Positions 1 to 10,147 of a stretch of 64,000 nt of DNA are shown piece after piece; position 1 is the first letter of the stretch; each line of letters starts with the position of its first letter. Under the pieces are notes generated by a model that was given only the letters and a program-made list of their open reading frames with translations, searched no databases and was not told the origin of the DNA. The position numbers and the translations under genes are program-made. Source of the stretch: Bacilli bacterium (GTDB lineage: Bacteria; Bacillota_I; Bacilli_A; RFN20; CAG-826); contig JAFUHI010000009.1 in assembly GCA_017468925.1 (NCBI GenBank), positions 1 to 64,000 on the forward strand. The letters are read 5' to 3'.

Positions 1-141
1 ACCGTAAATATCATAGACTTTCGCCCACATTCTAATTCGGTTATGCATAGTTTCTCTAGAACAGCCTTCAACGGTAGGCGTAAAGCCATTCTTTTTGTAC
101 TCAAGCACCATGTTGAGTTTTTCTTCTTTTGTCCATCTCAT
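1..141 (-). CDS. IS3-family transposase OrfA, N-terminal 47 residues (partial)
   Basis: Reading the minus strand from an ATG at 141 gives 47 in-frame codons that run off the left edge. The peptide starts RWTKEEKLNMVLEYKKNGF and continues into a helix-turn-helix segment (PTVEGCSRETMHNRIRMW), the usual N-terminus of the OrfA DNA-binding protein of IS3/IS150-type elements. A GGAGGGG ribosome binding site lies about 9 bases upstream. A terminal-repeat-like sequence lies just outside the gene (164-183), in the expected place upstream of orfA. Only the orfA end is visible, so OrfB and whether the element is intact cannot be judged. Confidence 0.75.
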   Translation of the reverse strand, partial: MRWTKEEKLNMVLEYKKNGFTPTVEGCSRETMHNRIRMWAKVYDIYG

Positions 142-163
142 AATAAAAACCCCTCCAGTTGGT

Positions 164-183
164 TGTCCAACTTTTGGGGTTCA
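164..183 (-). repeat. Terminal inverted repeat of the IS3-type element
   Basis: Read on the minus strand this is TGAACCCCAAAAGTTGGACA. It has the TG start and the CCCC-rich shape of IS3/IS150 ends and lies 23 bases upstream of orfA. It should mark the right boundary of the element, so the surface-protein operon begins in host DNA from about 184. The partner repeat is outside the window. Confidence 0.65.
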
Positions 184-341
184 TATCAACTTAGGTTTCG
201 GTTTTTTTCTTATTGATATAATCAATCAAACTACATGTAGTGCACTTTATAATAATTAATATTGAAACGTGCATAAAAAATATATAATCAAATAATCAAA
301 ATCAATGATTAATTATTTATAATTAAAATAATTAGTGTTGT

Positions 342-370
342 TTGACATGGAAACAATGCAAAAATAAGAT
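342..370 (+). promoter_or_regulatory. Promoter of the surface-glycan operon
   Basis: TTGACA at 342-347 and TAAGAT at 365-370 are separated by exactly 17 bases, a near-consensus vegetative promoter. Transcription would start near 377 and give a leader of about 45 bases with GGAGG at 410-414 before the ATG at 422. It is the only clear promoter seen ahead of the ten tightly packed plus-strand genes that follow. The rest of 184-421 is AT-rich with a CTACATGTAG palindrome near 231 and no gene. Confidence 0.7.
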
Positions 371-421
371 AAATCATGTAATGATTAACCCAAAAAAGAG
401 ACATTAATCGGAGGTAAAACG

Positions 422-2926
422 ATGAAAAAAATCTCTTCCCTGGCTTTGTTAACGGTCTCAAGCATGCTTATTTTGGCATCCTGCTCCAATGAGCCTGCCG
501 CCCCATCAACATATAATTTGACCTTCCATCAAACGGTAGAAGGAGAGATTGATGATTATGTTTTTGTCGTTACCCCTGGGGAAACGCAGCAAACAGATGC
601 CTGGGCAATAGAGCCAGACATCAATCCAAAGGCTGGTTATACATCCGTATGGGAAGAATACAATGTCGAAGAAATGACCGGGGATGTAACGGTAGAGCCG
701 ATTTACACACCGATCGAATATGTCGCGACATTTATCCAGAGGGATACAGGTGACACTTTGGGAACCTCTAAATTCACCGTGGAAGACACAGTTATCCAAA
801 ATATCCCAGAATTACCAACCCTCCACGGATATACATACGCTTGGGAGCCATATACGATTGAACCACACGACATGAGCATCTATTGCGATAAAACCGCGAA
901 TGAGCATACGATTAAATTCTTTGTGGAAGATGAAGAAGGAGCTAAAACACAAGTGGGTGATACCCAAACCTTCACAATCGAAACGGAATCAGTCGTAGAG
1001 CCAGAAATCCCAGAAAGAAGTGGATACGACTCTTATTGGCCAGAATATGATCTGACATTAGATCAAGACCTTGAAGTGACTGCGATATACACGTTGCACC
1101 ATTATTATGTCCAATTCGTATTCGAAGGAAATAATGTCGGTGAGCCTGTCGCTTATGATAATGACGGCACAACCTATGAAGATCTGCAAAAGCCGGAAAC
1201 CCCAGAGAAAACCGGATACACGGTTACCTGGCCTTCATCGGTTGAATTAACATTTGGCGAGATTGACAATCCTCAAATCATTGAAGGAATTGCGACTGCT
1301 AATACATACACAGTCAGCTATGAAGGTAGCGACGAAACCACACGCGTCACATATGACGCCCCATATGAACTAAATGGGACAGACAATATTCTCTATGATT
1401 GGTCATATCAAGGCGAAATCATGCCTCTATCAGGAGATAGATGGAATATTGCCGATGATATCACCTTAACAAAAGAATTCACCTTTTTAACATACAAAGC
1501 CGTCGATTTCGAAGACGGAATCAACAAGATTATCACCAACAATAGCGGCGTCAACTCAATCGAAGTGGTCGCGGAAGAGGGACTAAAAGGCAGCAAAGCC
1601 CTCAAATGCGTTTTCAGCGGAGAAGGCTATCTCAACATCGATAAAAACTACCTTGACCTTGTGTTCGCAGATCCAAATGTAAAAGCATTATCTTTCTACG
1701 CCAAAGGCACTTTGGTCACGAACAACTTCAGGCATATCACAGTCGATGCACAATACGTGAACAACAACAGCGAAATAACCTCCTGCTATGAGAGGAACCA
1801 GACCGGCCACGGAATCGACACAGTTTATAAGCAGTTCTTCCTGACCAGGGGTGTCTACTCCCAGATGGGTGCATCAGACTGGGCGATCAAATACGGCGGC
1901 GCTGACGGTCCATACACCCTATATTTAGATAACTTCCAAGTCTCTACCTACGATTATTACGACAACAGCATATATGGGTTGGAGAATGGCCGCGAGCAGC
2001 TTGAAGACTCGACACATTATTACTTGAGGAACCCGGTGACCGGGGGTGCTCAATTATTGGTCACTGGTGCATTCGATAGCACCACAATCGGGCCAAACTA
2101 CGAAGTTTATTCCGAGGGCCATAGATCTATATCTCTATCTAAAACAACCGGTCAATTGAATTTCTATCTAAGAGATCAATTTGCCTATGCCAACCTGCCA
2201 GATGAAGGCATATTGTTCGATTATTATGCCGATTTCAATGCAAATGGATGGTGGGATGGCCAAGACACCGGAGCGATTGTGACAGGAACTGATAAACCAT
2301 TCGTCTCCAAGATTAACGAATCCGTCCAAAAGGATCGTTGGCATACACTCCACTTCACCAAGTCGCAGATAACTACAGATGGGAGATTTTTAATAATCAA
2401 AGGATCCGTAGCCGGAAGGGTCTACATCGATAACATTAGGATTGCTACCTCTGATTTGAAAACGTCTTTTGAAGACGACAAGTACGTCACTCATTTCGGG
2501 GATTACGTAAATGTCACTTGCTACGATATAGCAACCACAACGGAGTCAAATGCGACCAGAGACCAAAAAATGGATTATATGTTCATCTTTGAATGGAATG
2601 GGTGCGATGGCGGAGAGATAACAAACGAGAAATCTAGCGATGGCGCTTATAGTTTGAAGTTACAAATGAATGGTGCTCAATGCCCAGTCAGGTTCGATCC
2701 TAGACTTATCAAGATCATGAGTGATACAAGCACCATATCGTTTGATGTCTATACAGACGATGTTATCTTCGTCAACTCCCATTTCGAATCGGTGCAATTT
2801 GGAGTGTGGACAACCATCACTCTAGCGAAATCCGAGTTTGACGCTGCATCAGAAAACAGGATTTTAAAAGAAATATGGTGCAAAGCAGGCACTTTGTACA
2901 TCGATAACGTAGTAGTAAATTTGTAA
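422..2926 (+). CDS. Surface lipoprotein with InlB-like repeats and three beta-sandwich modules
   Basis: First gene of the operon (834 aa). The signal peptide ends in a lipobox, LASC with Cys21, so the protein should be lipid-anchored outside the cell. Residues about 30-360 hold several InlB/Listeria-Bacteroides type repeats (for example GYTSVWEEYNVEEMTGDVTV). From about 365 to the end there are three beta-rich modules, each closing with a Y(I/L)DN strand (YLDNFQVS, YIDNIRIA, YIDNVVVNL), a pattern common in carbohydrate-binding modules. This C-terminal half is collinear with residues about 75-600 of the last gene of the operon (15893-19687). No catalytic domain is recognised. Likely a cell-surface glycan-binding protein feeding the importer; binding is inferred from architecture and context. 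Confidence 0.8.
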   Translation: MKKISSLALLTVSSMLILASCSNEPAAPSTYNLTFHQTVEGEIDDYVFVVTPGETQQTDAWAIEPDINPKAGYTSVWEEYNVEEMTGDVTVEPIYTPIEYVATFIQRDTGDTLGTSKFTVEDTVIQNIPELPTLHGYTYAWEPYTIEPHDMSIYCDKTANEHTIKFFVEDEEGAKTQVGDTQTFTIETESVVEPEIPERSGYDSYWPEYDLTLDQDLEVTAIYTLHHYYVQFVFEGNNVGEPVAYDNDGTTYEDLQKPETPEKTGYTVTWPSSVELTFGEIDNPQIIEGIATANTYTVSYEGSDETTRVTYDAPYELNGTDNILYDWSYQGEIMPLSGDRWNIADDITLTKEFTFLTYKAVDFEDGINKIITNNSGVNSIEVVAEEGLKGSKALKCVFSGEGYLNIDKNYLDLVFADPNVKALSFYAKGTLVTNNFRHITVDAQYVNNNSEITSCYERNQTGHGIDTVYKQFFLTRGVYSQMGASDWAIKYGGADGPYTLYLDNFQVSTYDYYDNSIYGLENGREQLEDSTHYYLRNPVTGGAQLLVTGAFDSTTIGPNYEVYSEGHRSISLSKTTGQLNFYLRDQFAYANLPDEGILFDYYADFNANGWWDGQDTGAIVTGTDKPFVSKINESVQKDRWHTLHFTKSQITTDGRFLIIKGSVAGRVYIDNIRIATSDLKTSFEDDKYVTHFGDYVNVTCYDIATTTESNATRDQKMDYMFIFEWNGCDGGEITNEKSSDGAYSLKLQMNGAQCPVRFDPRLIKIMSDTSTISFDVYTDDVIFVNSHFESVQFGVWTTITLAKSEFDAASENRILKEIWCKAGTLYIDNVVVNL

Positions 2927-2951
2927 ATAAAACAAAGAAGGAGTTAGAAAC

Positions 2952-4730
2952 ATGAAGAAAATCACAAGGAAACTCATTCCTCTTGCCGCCAGCATAGCGA
3001 TGCTAGCCTCATGCGGAGGAGGAAACGGAGTCGATGACACTAAAACAAATATCTCAATTTGGAGCTTTAACGGAGGTGTTGGCAATAAGTGGCTTGAAAG
3101 CGCGATGAGAGCGTTTGAAGAAGCACACGCTAATGACTCTTATGAAGAAGGGAAGACCGGAGTTGCTTTGGCCTGGACTGGAAACACAGATTCAGGCGGC
3201 GCTTTATCCACGATGAAAACTTCTTCATATGCTCTATATTTCACCGAGAAAGGTGATACGCCATACACTTTGGCGAATAAAGACCTTGTCTATGACATCA
3301 CTTCCTTAGTCAAAGAGAAAGCCGATGAAAGCGAAGATAAGACCATCGAAGAGAAAATAGACGAAGATTATCGCACGGTTTTGCAAGGAGAAGATGGCAA
3401 ATATTATGCCTTGCCCCATTATGAATGGTACCCAGGCATCACATACGACGTATCCGCTTTCGATAGATTGAATTGCTATTTCGCCGCGGATGATGAAGAA
3501 GACGCCGTAACCTATGTTTCCGAAGTTCAAAACGGCAGCAAAGTCTATAAATTCGGCACCGGCAAATTCATTGGTTCATCTAGTGCTAAAAAGAGCTGCG
3601 GAAACGATGGATTATACGGGACCGAAGATGATGGATTGCCTTCTTCCGTTGAGGAATTCCTCATCCTTTGCTCATATTTGAAGCAAAACGGCTTAGCTCC
3701 TTTGGCAGTCGTTGGCAACCATAGAGACTACAGCGCTTATCTGTTGCAAGGATTCTTGACCTCTTTATTAGGAAGGGAAGGGATTCAGAACTTCTATGAT
3801 TTCGATGGAACAATCAATGTATTAGATATTGACTCCAGTGGGGATATCGAGATGTCTGGCGAAGAATTATTCTGTGCAGGAAGTGGAATCCCCGCTCCAA
3901 AATACACCTCAAAAACAGTTACAGAAGCCACTGGATATTTAACCAGAGAAACCTATGAAAGATATTATTTGGCTTCATTAATGAAAATCTTCATCGATTG
4001 CGGATTCTTCTCCGATAAATCAATCAACAGCACCGTCGATAATAAGCAAACCCAATATGGTTTCATCAATAACGTCAGCGGCTTTGCTAGCGCCATGCTT
4101 ATTGAAGGTAACTATTGGTTCAATGAGGCCAACGAAGAAGGATATTTCGAGGCTTATAAGAAGAGGAACCGCGAAGATAGAAATATCGGATGGATGTCTC
4201 TTCCTTCAAAATTGAGCGGAAGCGTCAAAGAAGACACGACTGGAGAAGGCTATCAAACCCCATTATTGGACACCGGCTATTCTTATTGCGTTGTCAATAA
4301 AGGCGCGATGGAAAGAGGCAGCGAAGGATATAGGAAAGCCGTCCTTGATTTCGTCAAATTCCTCTACACCGAAGCTCAACTCCAATCATTCACAAAGATA
4401 ACTGGCACCGCGAAGGCCGCTATCGAATATGATTTCTCCTCCTCCTCGGTTACCGCGGGTCTAAGCAGCTTCCAGAAGCAGGTCTTGGCCTTGAAGAAAA
4501 ACAATGGCGTTGTATATACAACAGCCGCTTCCAAAACATTCCGCAGGCACCAAGCCGACTTCCAATTCGGTATCAGAGCGCCAATCTGGCAGACAACAAT
4601 CAACAAAACCACATACAATGACTACATCACCGCTTTCACCGATCGCGACCAGAGCAATTCGCCCGAAAGCGTCGTCAAAGGCTCATTCATCTCTAAAGAC
4701 ACCTGGGAGAGCGTCTATTACGTCCAATAA
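2952..4730 (+). CDS. ABC sugar transporter substrate-binding lipoprotein
   Basis: A 592-aa protein with a lipobox (LASC, Cys21), then a typical family 1 extracellular solute-binding start (ISIWSFNGGVGNKWLESAMRAF). It is longer than the usual 400-450 aa of such proteins. AAGGAG precedes the ATG by 9 bases, and the gene starts 25 bases after its neighbour. With the ATPase (12158) and two MalF/MalG-like permeases (13970, 14918) in the same operon it should be the receptor of a CUT1-type oligosaccharide importer. Internal GDGLYGTEDDGLPS and DIDSSGDIEMSGEE stretches are Asp/Gly-rich and could bind calcium. The substrate cannot be read from sequence. Confidence 0.88.
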   Translation: MKKITRKLIPLAASIAMLASCGGGNGVDDTKTNISIWSFNGGVGNKWLESAMRAFEEAHANDSYEEGKTGVALAWTGNTDSGGALSTMKTSSYALYFTEKGDTPYTLANKDLVYDITSLVKEKADESEDKTIEEKIDEDYRTVLQGEDGKYYALPHYEWYPGITYDVSAFDRLNCYFAADDEEDAVTYVSEVQNGSKVYKFGTGKFIGSSSAKKSCGNDGLYGTEDDGLPSSVEEFLILCSYLKQNGLAPLAVVGNHRDYSAYLLQGFLTSLLGREGIQNFYDFDGTINVLDIDSSGDIEMSGEELFCAGSGIPAPKYTSKTVTEATGYLTRETYERYYLASLMKIFIDCGFFSDKSINSTVDNKQTQYGFINNVSGFASAMLIEGNYWFNEANEEGYFEAYKKRNREDRNIGWMSLPSKLSGSVKEDTTGEGYQTPLLDTGYSYCVVNKGAMERGSEGYRKAVLDFVKFLYTEAQLQSFTKITGTAKAAIEYDFSSSSVTAGLSSFQKQVLALKKNNGVVYTTAASKTFRRHQADFQFGIRAPIWQTTINKTTYNDYITAFTDRDQSNSPESVVKGSFISKDTWESVYYVQ

Positions 4731-4739
4731 CATATAACA

Positions 4740-7700
4740 ATGAAAAGAAGATTCTTATTCGCGTCAATTCTTGGAGTGATAGCCCTTCTTTCTGGGGCAG
4801 CGGTTTCGTTATTCTTAAGCGGGGCAATCGGAAATGTCTATCAAATCAAAGCAGAAGATGCTTCTTTCATCGCCGATAAGGATCTTCCCGAGACATATAA
4901 AATAAATTCTTCCTTCTCTGCACCGAAAGGGAAAATCGCCTATCAGGGTTTAGAATATTCCTACAATGACCATTATCTGAAATACCCAGATGGGAAATTA
5001 TACAAGAAAGATGTATATACCCTAGATGTCGCTGGTCAATACGAATGTTCTTTCATCTATAAAAGCGGAGCGACTGAGATAAGTGCATCTTATTCATTTA
5101 AGGTATTCAATGATGCCTACACCTTGTCCAATAACGCTTCATACGCCAAATATGTGGATGAAATCCCAACCAATTACAATCCAACCCCTGGGATAAGCGT
5201 TTCTTTGGCGGAAAACGATATGTTCACCTTCAATCAGCCGGTGAATATTTCATCCGCTTCATTAAGCGAGCCTCTTATCGTTTATCACCCGTATGCTTAT
5301 TCCCTCAGGGCGAATCCTGCGAACGAAGGCAAGGATATGACGCCCAACAAAGTCTATGATTATGATGACCTCAATAAGCCTAGACCTTTGCCTATGGACG
5401 CCAATTGTTCTGTTGTGAGGGTAACGGATGCATACGATCCTTCGATTTATTTTGAGACGTTCATTTTCTATCGCACCGCCAATACCAGCAACAACAGGCA
5501 GCAGCAATACGCTGTAGTGGGAGCCTCCAACCAAAGCAAAGTTGGAATCGAGCCAGCTGCAGCCCAAGGGACCGGTGCTAGATTGGTCACAATAGATGGA
5601 GTTTCATATCGCGAATATATTGGCCAAACACTGTCTGGTTTTGGAATCACTTTGAATACAAGAAGTGGAACTATTTTCGAAAAAAGAGTCAGAGCGGATG
5701 GTACAACATACAATTCTGCGATAGGCACGACTTTCGATATGTCATCTATCGCGGATATCTCGAACGCTGACGATTACGGATATTCGATTTATTATGACTA
5801 CAAGACCATGAAGGTGTATATAAAGCACGTCAGCACTTTCTGGGTCAATGATTTGGATGAGCCGATACTCCATAACTCCAATCTTTTCCCTGGCTTTACA
5901 ACCGGAGAGGTGTTCATCTCCGTCTATAATACCGAATATAATGACACGATGGCCTCGTTTGACATCGAATCCATTTATGGGGTTGATGATTTAAGCGTCT
6001 CAACAATCGTTGATGATGTTGCCCCGGTTATTAAATTAGATAACGATAACAATGATTTCAATATCGCGGTAGGCGAGCCATTTAATTTATTCTCCGCCCA
6101 AGTGATTGATTATAACTACAAAGGTGATTTGACCACTCAGGTATTCTATGAATATGGAAGTGCCCAAGAACACCAAGTAAGCGTGGTGAATAATTCATTT
6201 ATCCCCGCAAAACCCGGCAAATACACGATTGTCTATACTGCTGTAGACGCTTTTGGTAACGTTAGCAAGAAAGAAGTGGGATTGTATGCTATAACAACTA
6301 GAACCAGCAAATCAATTGATTTTGAGGTGCGGGAACTATCCAGCGTTGAAGCGGGGCAGAAGATTATATTGCCCACCCCATCCGTCACCGTCTATAACAA
6401 CGATCTTTCTATTTCCTGCAAAGCCGTGCATGAAGATGGCTCTTATGTCGATATTGATACAACAACTTGGGAATTCTTCGTCAAAAAAGTCGGGGAATAT
6501 GAGATTATCTACGACTATAGCGACGGGATTTCCTCCTATACTTATTCATATAAAATGAATGCGACTACTTCTGATAATGTCTATTTGGAAGATGCCTCAT
6601 TGCCGAAATACATCATCAAAGATGCATCTTATACCCTTGATCACGCTTACGCGGTAAAAACAAACTCGAAAGAATTGGAATATGTTGAGCCAGATGTGTA
6701 TGTAAGCGAAGATGGGAATGGATTCAATAAGAAAATCGATGTCAAAAACTTTGCAACTTCCGCCTCGTCTTCTGTGCAATTCGAATATAGAAGCGGAACA
6801 AAGACCATATTCACATCGGAAGAAATCCCAGTAAAGGATGTCTCATTCAAGAGCAGGCTAAATAAGCAACTCTATTTTGATAATGACAATGTCAATGTCG
6901 AAGCGTCTTCCTCGTTTATGACTCTATCTCCAGAGGTTATAGGAAGAGGTAAAACGACTTTCATCAATCCTCTTAATTTCTCGAATTTCTCTTTGACTCT
7001 TGATCTTAACGGCAGCAACCTATCATCCTGCAAATTGAATATCGTTTTAAGCGATTATGAGGATGAAACGAATAAATACATCATTGGTTTGTCAAAGAAT
7101 TCGGATGGCAAGACGGTTGCTATATCTTTCAATAACGAAATCACTTATAACGTCAACCCGACATCTTATACGATTTCGTATGATTCGATGAGAGAGACGT
7201 TATCCGATTCATTTGATAATTCCGTCTCTTTACCCAATCCATTCCCAAGCGATAGATTCTATTTGTCCATGGAATTCGTTGAGGTTAATGGCCCTTCTTC
7301 CCTCGCCTTAAGGAATCTAAATGGACAGACGATGAATTCATCTTTGGGCGATAATGTTTCTCCTACCATAGACGCCCCACACATTGAAGGCACACATTCT
7401 TTGGGTTCCACGGTCGATTTATCATTCATCTATCCCGCAGATACTTTGTCCCCATATTTCGAAGGCAATTACTTTTTCATGGTCACCTATTATGAAAACG
7501 ATGAATTTGTAGATGGAGAGGCGGTTACAAGCGAATCTAACGTCGTTCTTGATGGGACGCAGGATGTAAATAGTGATTATTCGTTCGTCTTAAGCAAACC
7601 AGGGGTTTATGAGATTTATTATTCTTACAAAGACCAAGCTGGAAATAGCTCCGGCAATAGCGGTTTAAGAATAATCTATAGCAACGACGATGTCGCTCCG

Positions 7701-7970
7701 AACATTACCCTCGATGATGATTTCTCTACATCCACGATTGTTATGGCCTCACTAAACGAGGAACACGGCATCAAAGGATATAAAGTCAGCGACAACTACG
7801 ATAAGAGCATCAACGTTTCAATTTATGTCTTGGATCCTGATTTTGTTTATTCAAAACTCAATGGAAACAAAGTCGCTTTGAAGAAGAAAGGCGACTATAG
7901 GATCTATTATTATGCGACTGATTCAACAGGCAATATGGCGACAACCTATTACACGGTTAGGGTGAAATAA
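4740..7970 (+). CDS. Large secreted protein with Ig-like domains
   Basis: A 1076-aa protein beginning with a basic, hydrophobic segment (KRRFLFASILGVIALLSGAA) that acts as a signal peptide or membrane anchor; there is no lipobox Cys. At least two Ig-like beta-sandwich units are visible, around residues 420-515 (DDVAPVIKLDND to GLYAI) and 985-1076 (DDVAPNITLDDD to the end). Each opens with the DxxAPxI motif and contains a YxATDSTGN or YTAVDAFGN strand, as in DUF5011/HYR-like domains. The middle part has no recognised domain. It starts 7 bases after the preceding stop with no clear ribosome binding site, so translation is probably coupled. Probably a cell-wall-spanning scaffold or adhesin; function unknown. 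Confidence 0.7.
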   Translation: MKRRFLFASILGVIALLSGAAVSLFLSGAIGNVYQIKAEDASFIADKDLPETYKINSSFSAPKGKIAYQGLEYSYNDHYLKYPDGKLYKKDVYTLDVAGQYECSFIYKSGATEISASYSFKVFNDAYTLSNNASYAKYVDEIPTNYNPTPGISVSLAENDMFTFNQPVNISSASLSEPLIVYHPYAYSLRANPANEGKDMTPNKVYDYDDLNKPRPLPMDANCSVVRVTDAYDPSIYFETFIFYRTANTSNNRQQQYAVVGASNQSKVGIEPAAAQGTGARLVTIDGVSYREYIGQTLSGFGITLNTRSGTIFEKRVRADGTTYNSAIGTTFDMSSIADISNADDYGYSIYYDYKTMKVYIKHVSTFWVNDLDEPILHNSNLFPGFTTGEVFISVYNTEYNDTMASFDIESIYGVDDLSVSTIVDDVAPVIKLDNDNNDFNIAVGEPFNLFSAQVIDYNYKGDLTTQVFYEYGSAQEHQVSVVNNSFIPAKPGKYTIVYTAVDAFGNVSKKEVGLYAITTRTSKSIDFEVRELSSVEAGQKIILPTPSVTVYNNDLSISCKAVHEDGSYVDIDTTTWEFFVKKVGEYEIIYDYSDGISSYTYSYKMNATTSDNVYLEDASLPKYIIKDASYTLDHAYAVKTNSKELEYVEPDVYVSEDGNGFNKKIDVKNFATSASSSVQFEYRSGTKTIFTSEEIPVKDVSFKSRLNKQLYFDNDNVNVEASSSFMTLSPEVIGRGKTTFINPLNFSNFSLTLDLNGSNLSSCKLNIVLSDYEDETNKYIIGLSKNSDGKTVAISFNNEITYNVNPTSYTISYDSMRETLSDSFDNSVSLPNPFPSDRFYLSMEFVEVNGPSSLALRNLNGQTMNSSLGDNVSPTIDAPHIEGTHSLGSTVDLSFIYPADTLSPYFEGNYFFMVTYYENDEFVDGEAVTSESNVVLDGTQDVNSDYSFVLSKPGVYEIYYSYKDQAGNSSGNSGLRIIYSNDDVAPNITLDDDFSTSTIVMASLNEEHGIKGYKVSDNYDKSINVSIYVLDPDFVYSKLNGNKVALKKKGDYRIYYYATDSTGNMATTYYTVRVK

Positions 7971-7982
7971 AGGAGAAGAAGG

Positions 7983-10136
7983 ATGAAAAAACATAGTGTA
8001 TTTAAAAAATGTAGCGCCTTCTTGGCCGCCATATTCGTTCTATCAAGCTGCAATAATGGAAGCGTGACCACAACAAGCGATGATGGGCGACATTTCTATA
8101 TCGATGAACATGGGATAGTCACAACAGGCTATGAAGATGTGCATGTCGACCCCGAGGATACATATTTCCAAGGGAAGCACGAATTCAAATACAGCAAATC
8201 AGGAAAGGCTTTTGTGAGGGATGGCAAAACGACATACAAATTAGTGGTGCCTGAAGTGGTGTCCGCTCAAATATCTTTAGCTAAAGAGGAATTCGTCCAT
8301 TTCTTCAAAGAGGCAACTGGTATAGAAATTCAAACCATCACCGATAAAAACCTATCATTCAATTCATCCGACACGTATATTTCTTTAGGCCAGACAAACC
8401 TTCTTAAAACATCTGGATTAGAAATCGATTTTAACGAATTGACTGATGATGGATGCAGGATAATAACGAAAAACAATACGATATTCATCGTCGGAGGAAG
8501 TGATTACGGAACACTTAATTCGGTATATGACTTCATGCATATCTATTTTAGATATGAGCAATATTCCCCAGATGTCTATGAGATTGATAGGAATGTCAAA
8601 AACCTTGTTTTGTATTATTTCGATGTGACAGATATCCCTGACGTTAGACATCGCGCGCAGAACTATGGGTTCTTGGTTCCTGGAAGCGGCAATTACGACC
8701 AAAGCAACTATGGATACCGCATGAGGAATTCCAAAGGCAGGGGATTCTATTTCATGCCGGTCTATAGGGATTTGGATGATTATTCTTCACCAAGCAAAGT
8801 ATCAACGAACACGAATACCTACGTTCCTTTTGAAGTTTATTCCGGCTCCCACCCTGCTTGGTTCTCCGACTTATCGACCACAAAAGACCCTCAGCTATGT
8901 TATACCGCTCATGGTAACGCGGAAGAATATGAAGCGCTTGTGGATCTTGTCTTCAAAAAGATAAAGAATTCGATGGTTCATTTCACCCCAGCGACCCATC
9001 CTCATATGAACGTCATGACTTTCACGATGGAGGATAATCACAATGTCTGCAACTGCGAGCATTGTAGAGAATATGAAAAAAAGTATGGGGCGATAAGCTC
9101 AACTCTTATCACTTTCGTTAACGAAGTGGCCAGAAGAGTGGATGCTTGGCAGAAAAAAGAGGAAAACAAAGCCTATTATAGGGAGAACTTCCAGATAATA
9201 TATTTCGCCTATAACCAATTCGTTGATGCGCCTATCAATATCGATGAATCGGGTGAAAAGGCCATATACACCCCAACGGATGAGAAGGTGGTCTTGGAAA
9301 AGAACACAGGCGTCTATCTCGCTATTATCGATAGAGGCGATTTCCAATGTGATTTCTTTAATAACCCAATCCATAATGGAGGGGTTAACCAGAATATGGG
9401 AATCAAGGAGACTATTGATTCCTGGGGTTGTTTGACTGATTCCACTTATTTGTGGCTTTATCAGACGAATTTCAGCAATTATCCATATTTCTTTGATTCT
9501 TTCTCTTTCTATAACCAGCCGATGTATAACTACATCTCCTCAAAAGGATTGAAGATGTTCTTCGCCCAAGGGCAAGATACATCCGCAAGCGGCTCAACAG
9601 GAACGAATTTCAATAATCTTAAAGTCTATCTCAATTCCAAATTGTCTTGGGATTCTACGCTTGACCAAACCACTCTTATGAATCGCTATTTCAAAGCGAT
9701 GTATGGAAAAGCTTATCAGGAGATGTGGAACTATTTCGGCTTGCTTAGAGCGTACACCGCAAAAATATTAGAAGAGCATTACGACACATTAATCAACAAC
9801 AGAAGCATTTATAACCAGATAAATAAGAGAGAATTCAATTCGCTTGCGGGTTTGAATAGCTTAATCGCCCAAATCGATAAAGCTCAGGAAGTTAACTCTG
9901 CTTCCTCTTTAAGCGAAGAAGAGAAGAGAATATACAAATACAACATCGAAGCGGAAGCATTCTTCCCTCTATATGCCAAATTATCGCTATATGGTGCGAT
10001 TGATTTGACTTACCAAGACTGCGTTGAATTGGCTTCAAGGCTAAAAGACGACATCGTTGCCTTGAGATTAGAGGGAATGATGACTAGAGAAGCCGGAGGC
10101 GCATCCGTTTTAGAATTGCCCAATTCATATTTATAA
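7983..10136 (+). CDS. DUF4838-type lipoprotein
   Basis: A 717-aa lipoprotein (lipobox SSC, Cys23). After a short linker comes an alpha/beta domain typical of the N-terminal helper domain of GH67 and GH20 enzymes (LAKEEFVHFFKEATGIEI, YISLGQTNLL, GGSDYGTLNSVYDFMHIY). The DUF4838 core follows, with the characteristic cysteine cluster VCNCEHCREYEKKYG after MTFTMEDNHN. DUF4838 proteins occur in glycan loci and are predicted to be barrel-type glycosidases, but a definite activity is not known to me. AAGGAG lies upstream and the gene starts 12 bases after the previous stop. Together with the neighbouring surface proteins and the importer, a role in extracellular glycan attack or binding is inferred. 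Confidence 0.75.
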   Translation: MKKHSVFKKCSAFLAAIFVLSSCNNGSVTTTSDDGRHFYIDEHGIVTTGYEDVHVDPEDTYFQGKHEFKYSKSGKAFVRDGKTTYKLVVPEVVSAQISLAKEEFVHFFKEATGIEIQTITDKNLSFNSSDTYISLGQTNLLKTSGLEIDFNELTDDGCRIITKNNTIFIVGGSDYGTLNSVYDFMHIYFRYEQYSPDVYEIDRNVKNLVLYYFDVTDIPDVRHRAQNYGFLVPGSGNYDQSNYGYRMRNSKGRGFYFMPVYRDLDDYSSPSKVSTNTNTYVPFEVYSGSHPAWFSDLSTTKDPQLCYTAHGNAEEYEALVDLVFKKIKNSMVHFTPATHPHMNVMTFTMEDNHNVCNCEHCREYEKKYGAISSTLITFVNEVARRVDAWQKKEENKAYYRENFQIIYFAYNQFVDAPINIDESGEKAIYTPTDEKVVLEKNTGVYLAIIDRGDFQCDFFNNPIHNGGVNQNMGIKETIDSWGCLTDSTYLWLYQTNFSNYPYFFDSFSFYNQPMYNYISSKGLKMFFAQGQDTSASGSTGTNFNNLKVYLNSKLSWDSTLDQTTLMNRYFKAMYGKAYQEMWNYFGLLRAYTAKILEEHYDTLINNRSIYNQINKREFNSLAGLNSLIAQIDKAQEVNSASSLSEEEKRIYKYNIEAEAFFPLYAKLSLYGAIDLTYQDCVELASRLKDDIVALRLEGMMTREAGGASVLELPNSYL

Positions 10137-10147
10137 AGGAGAGCGGT

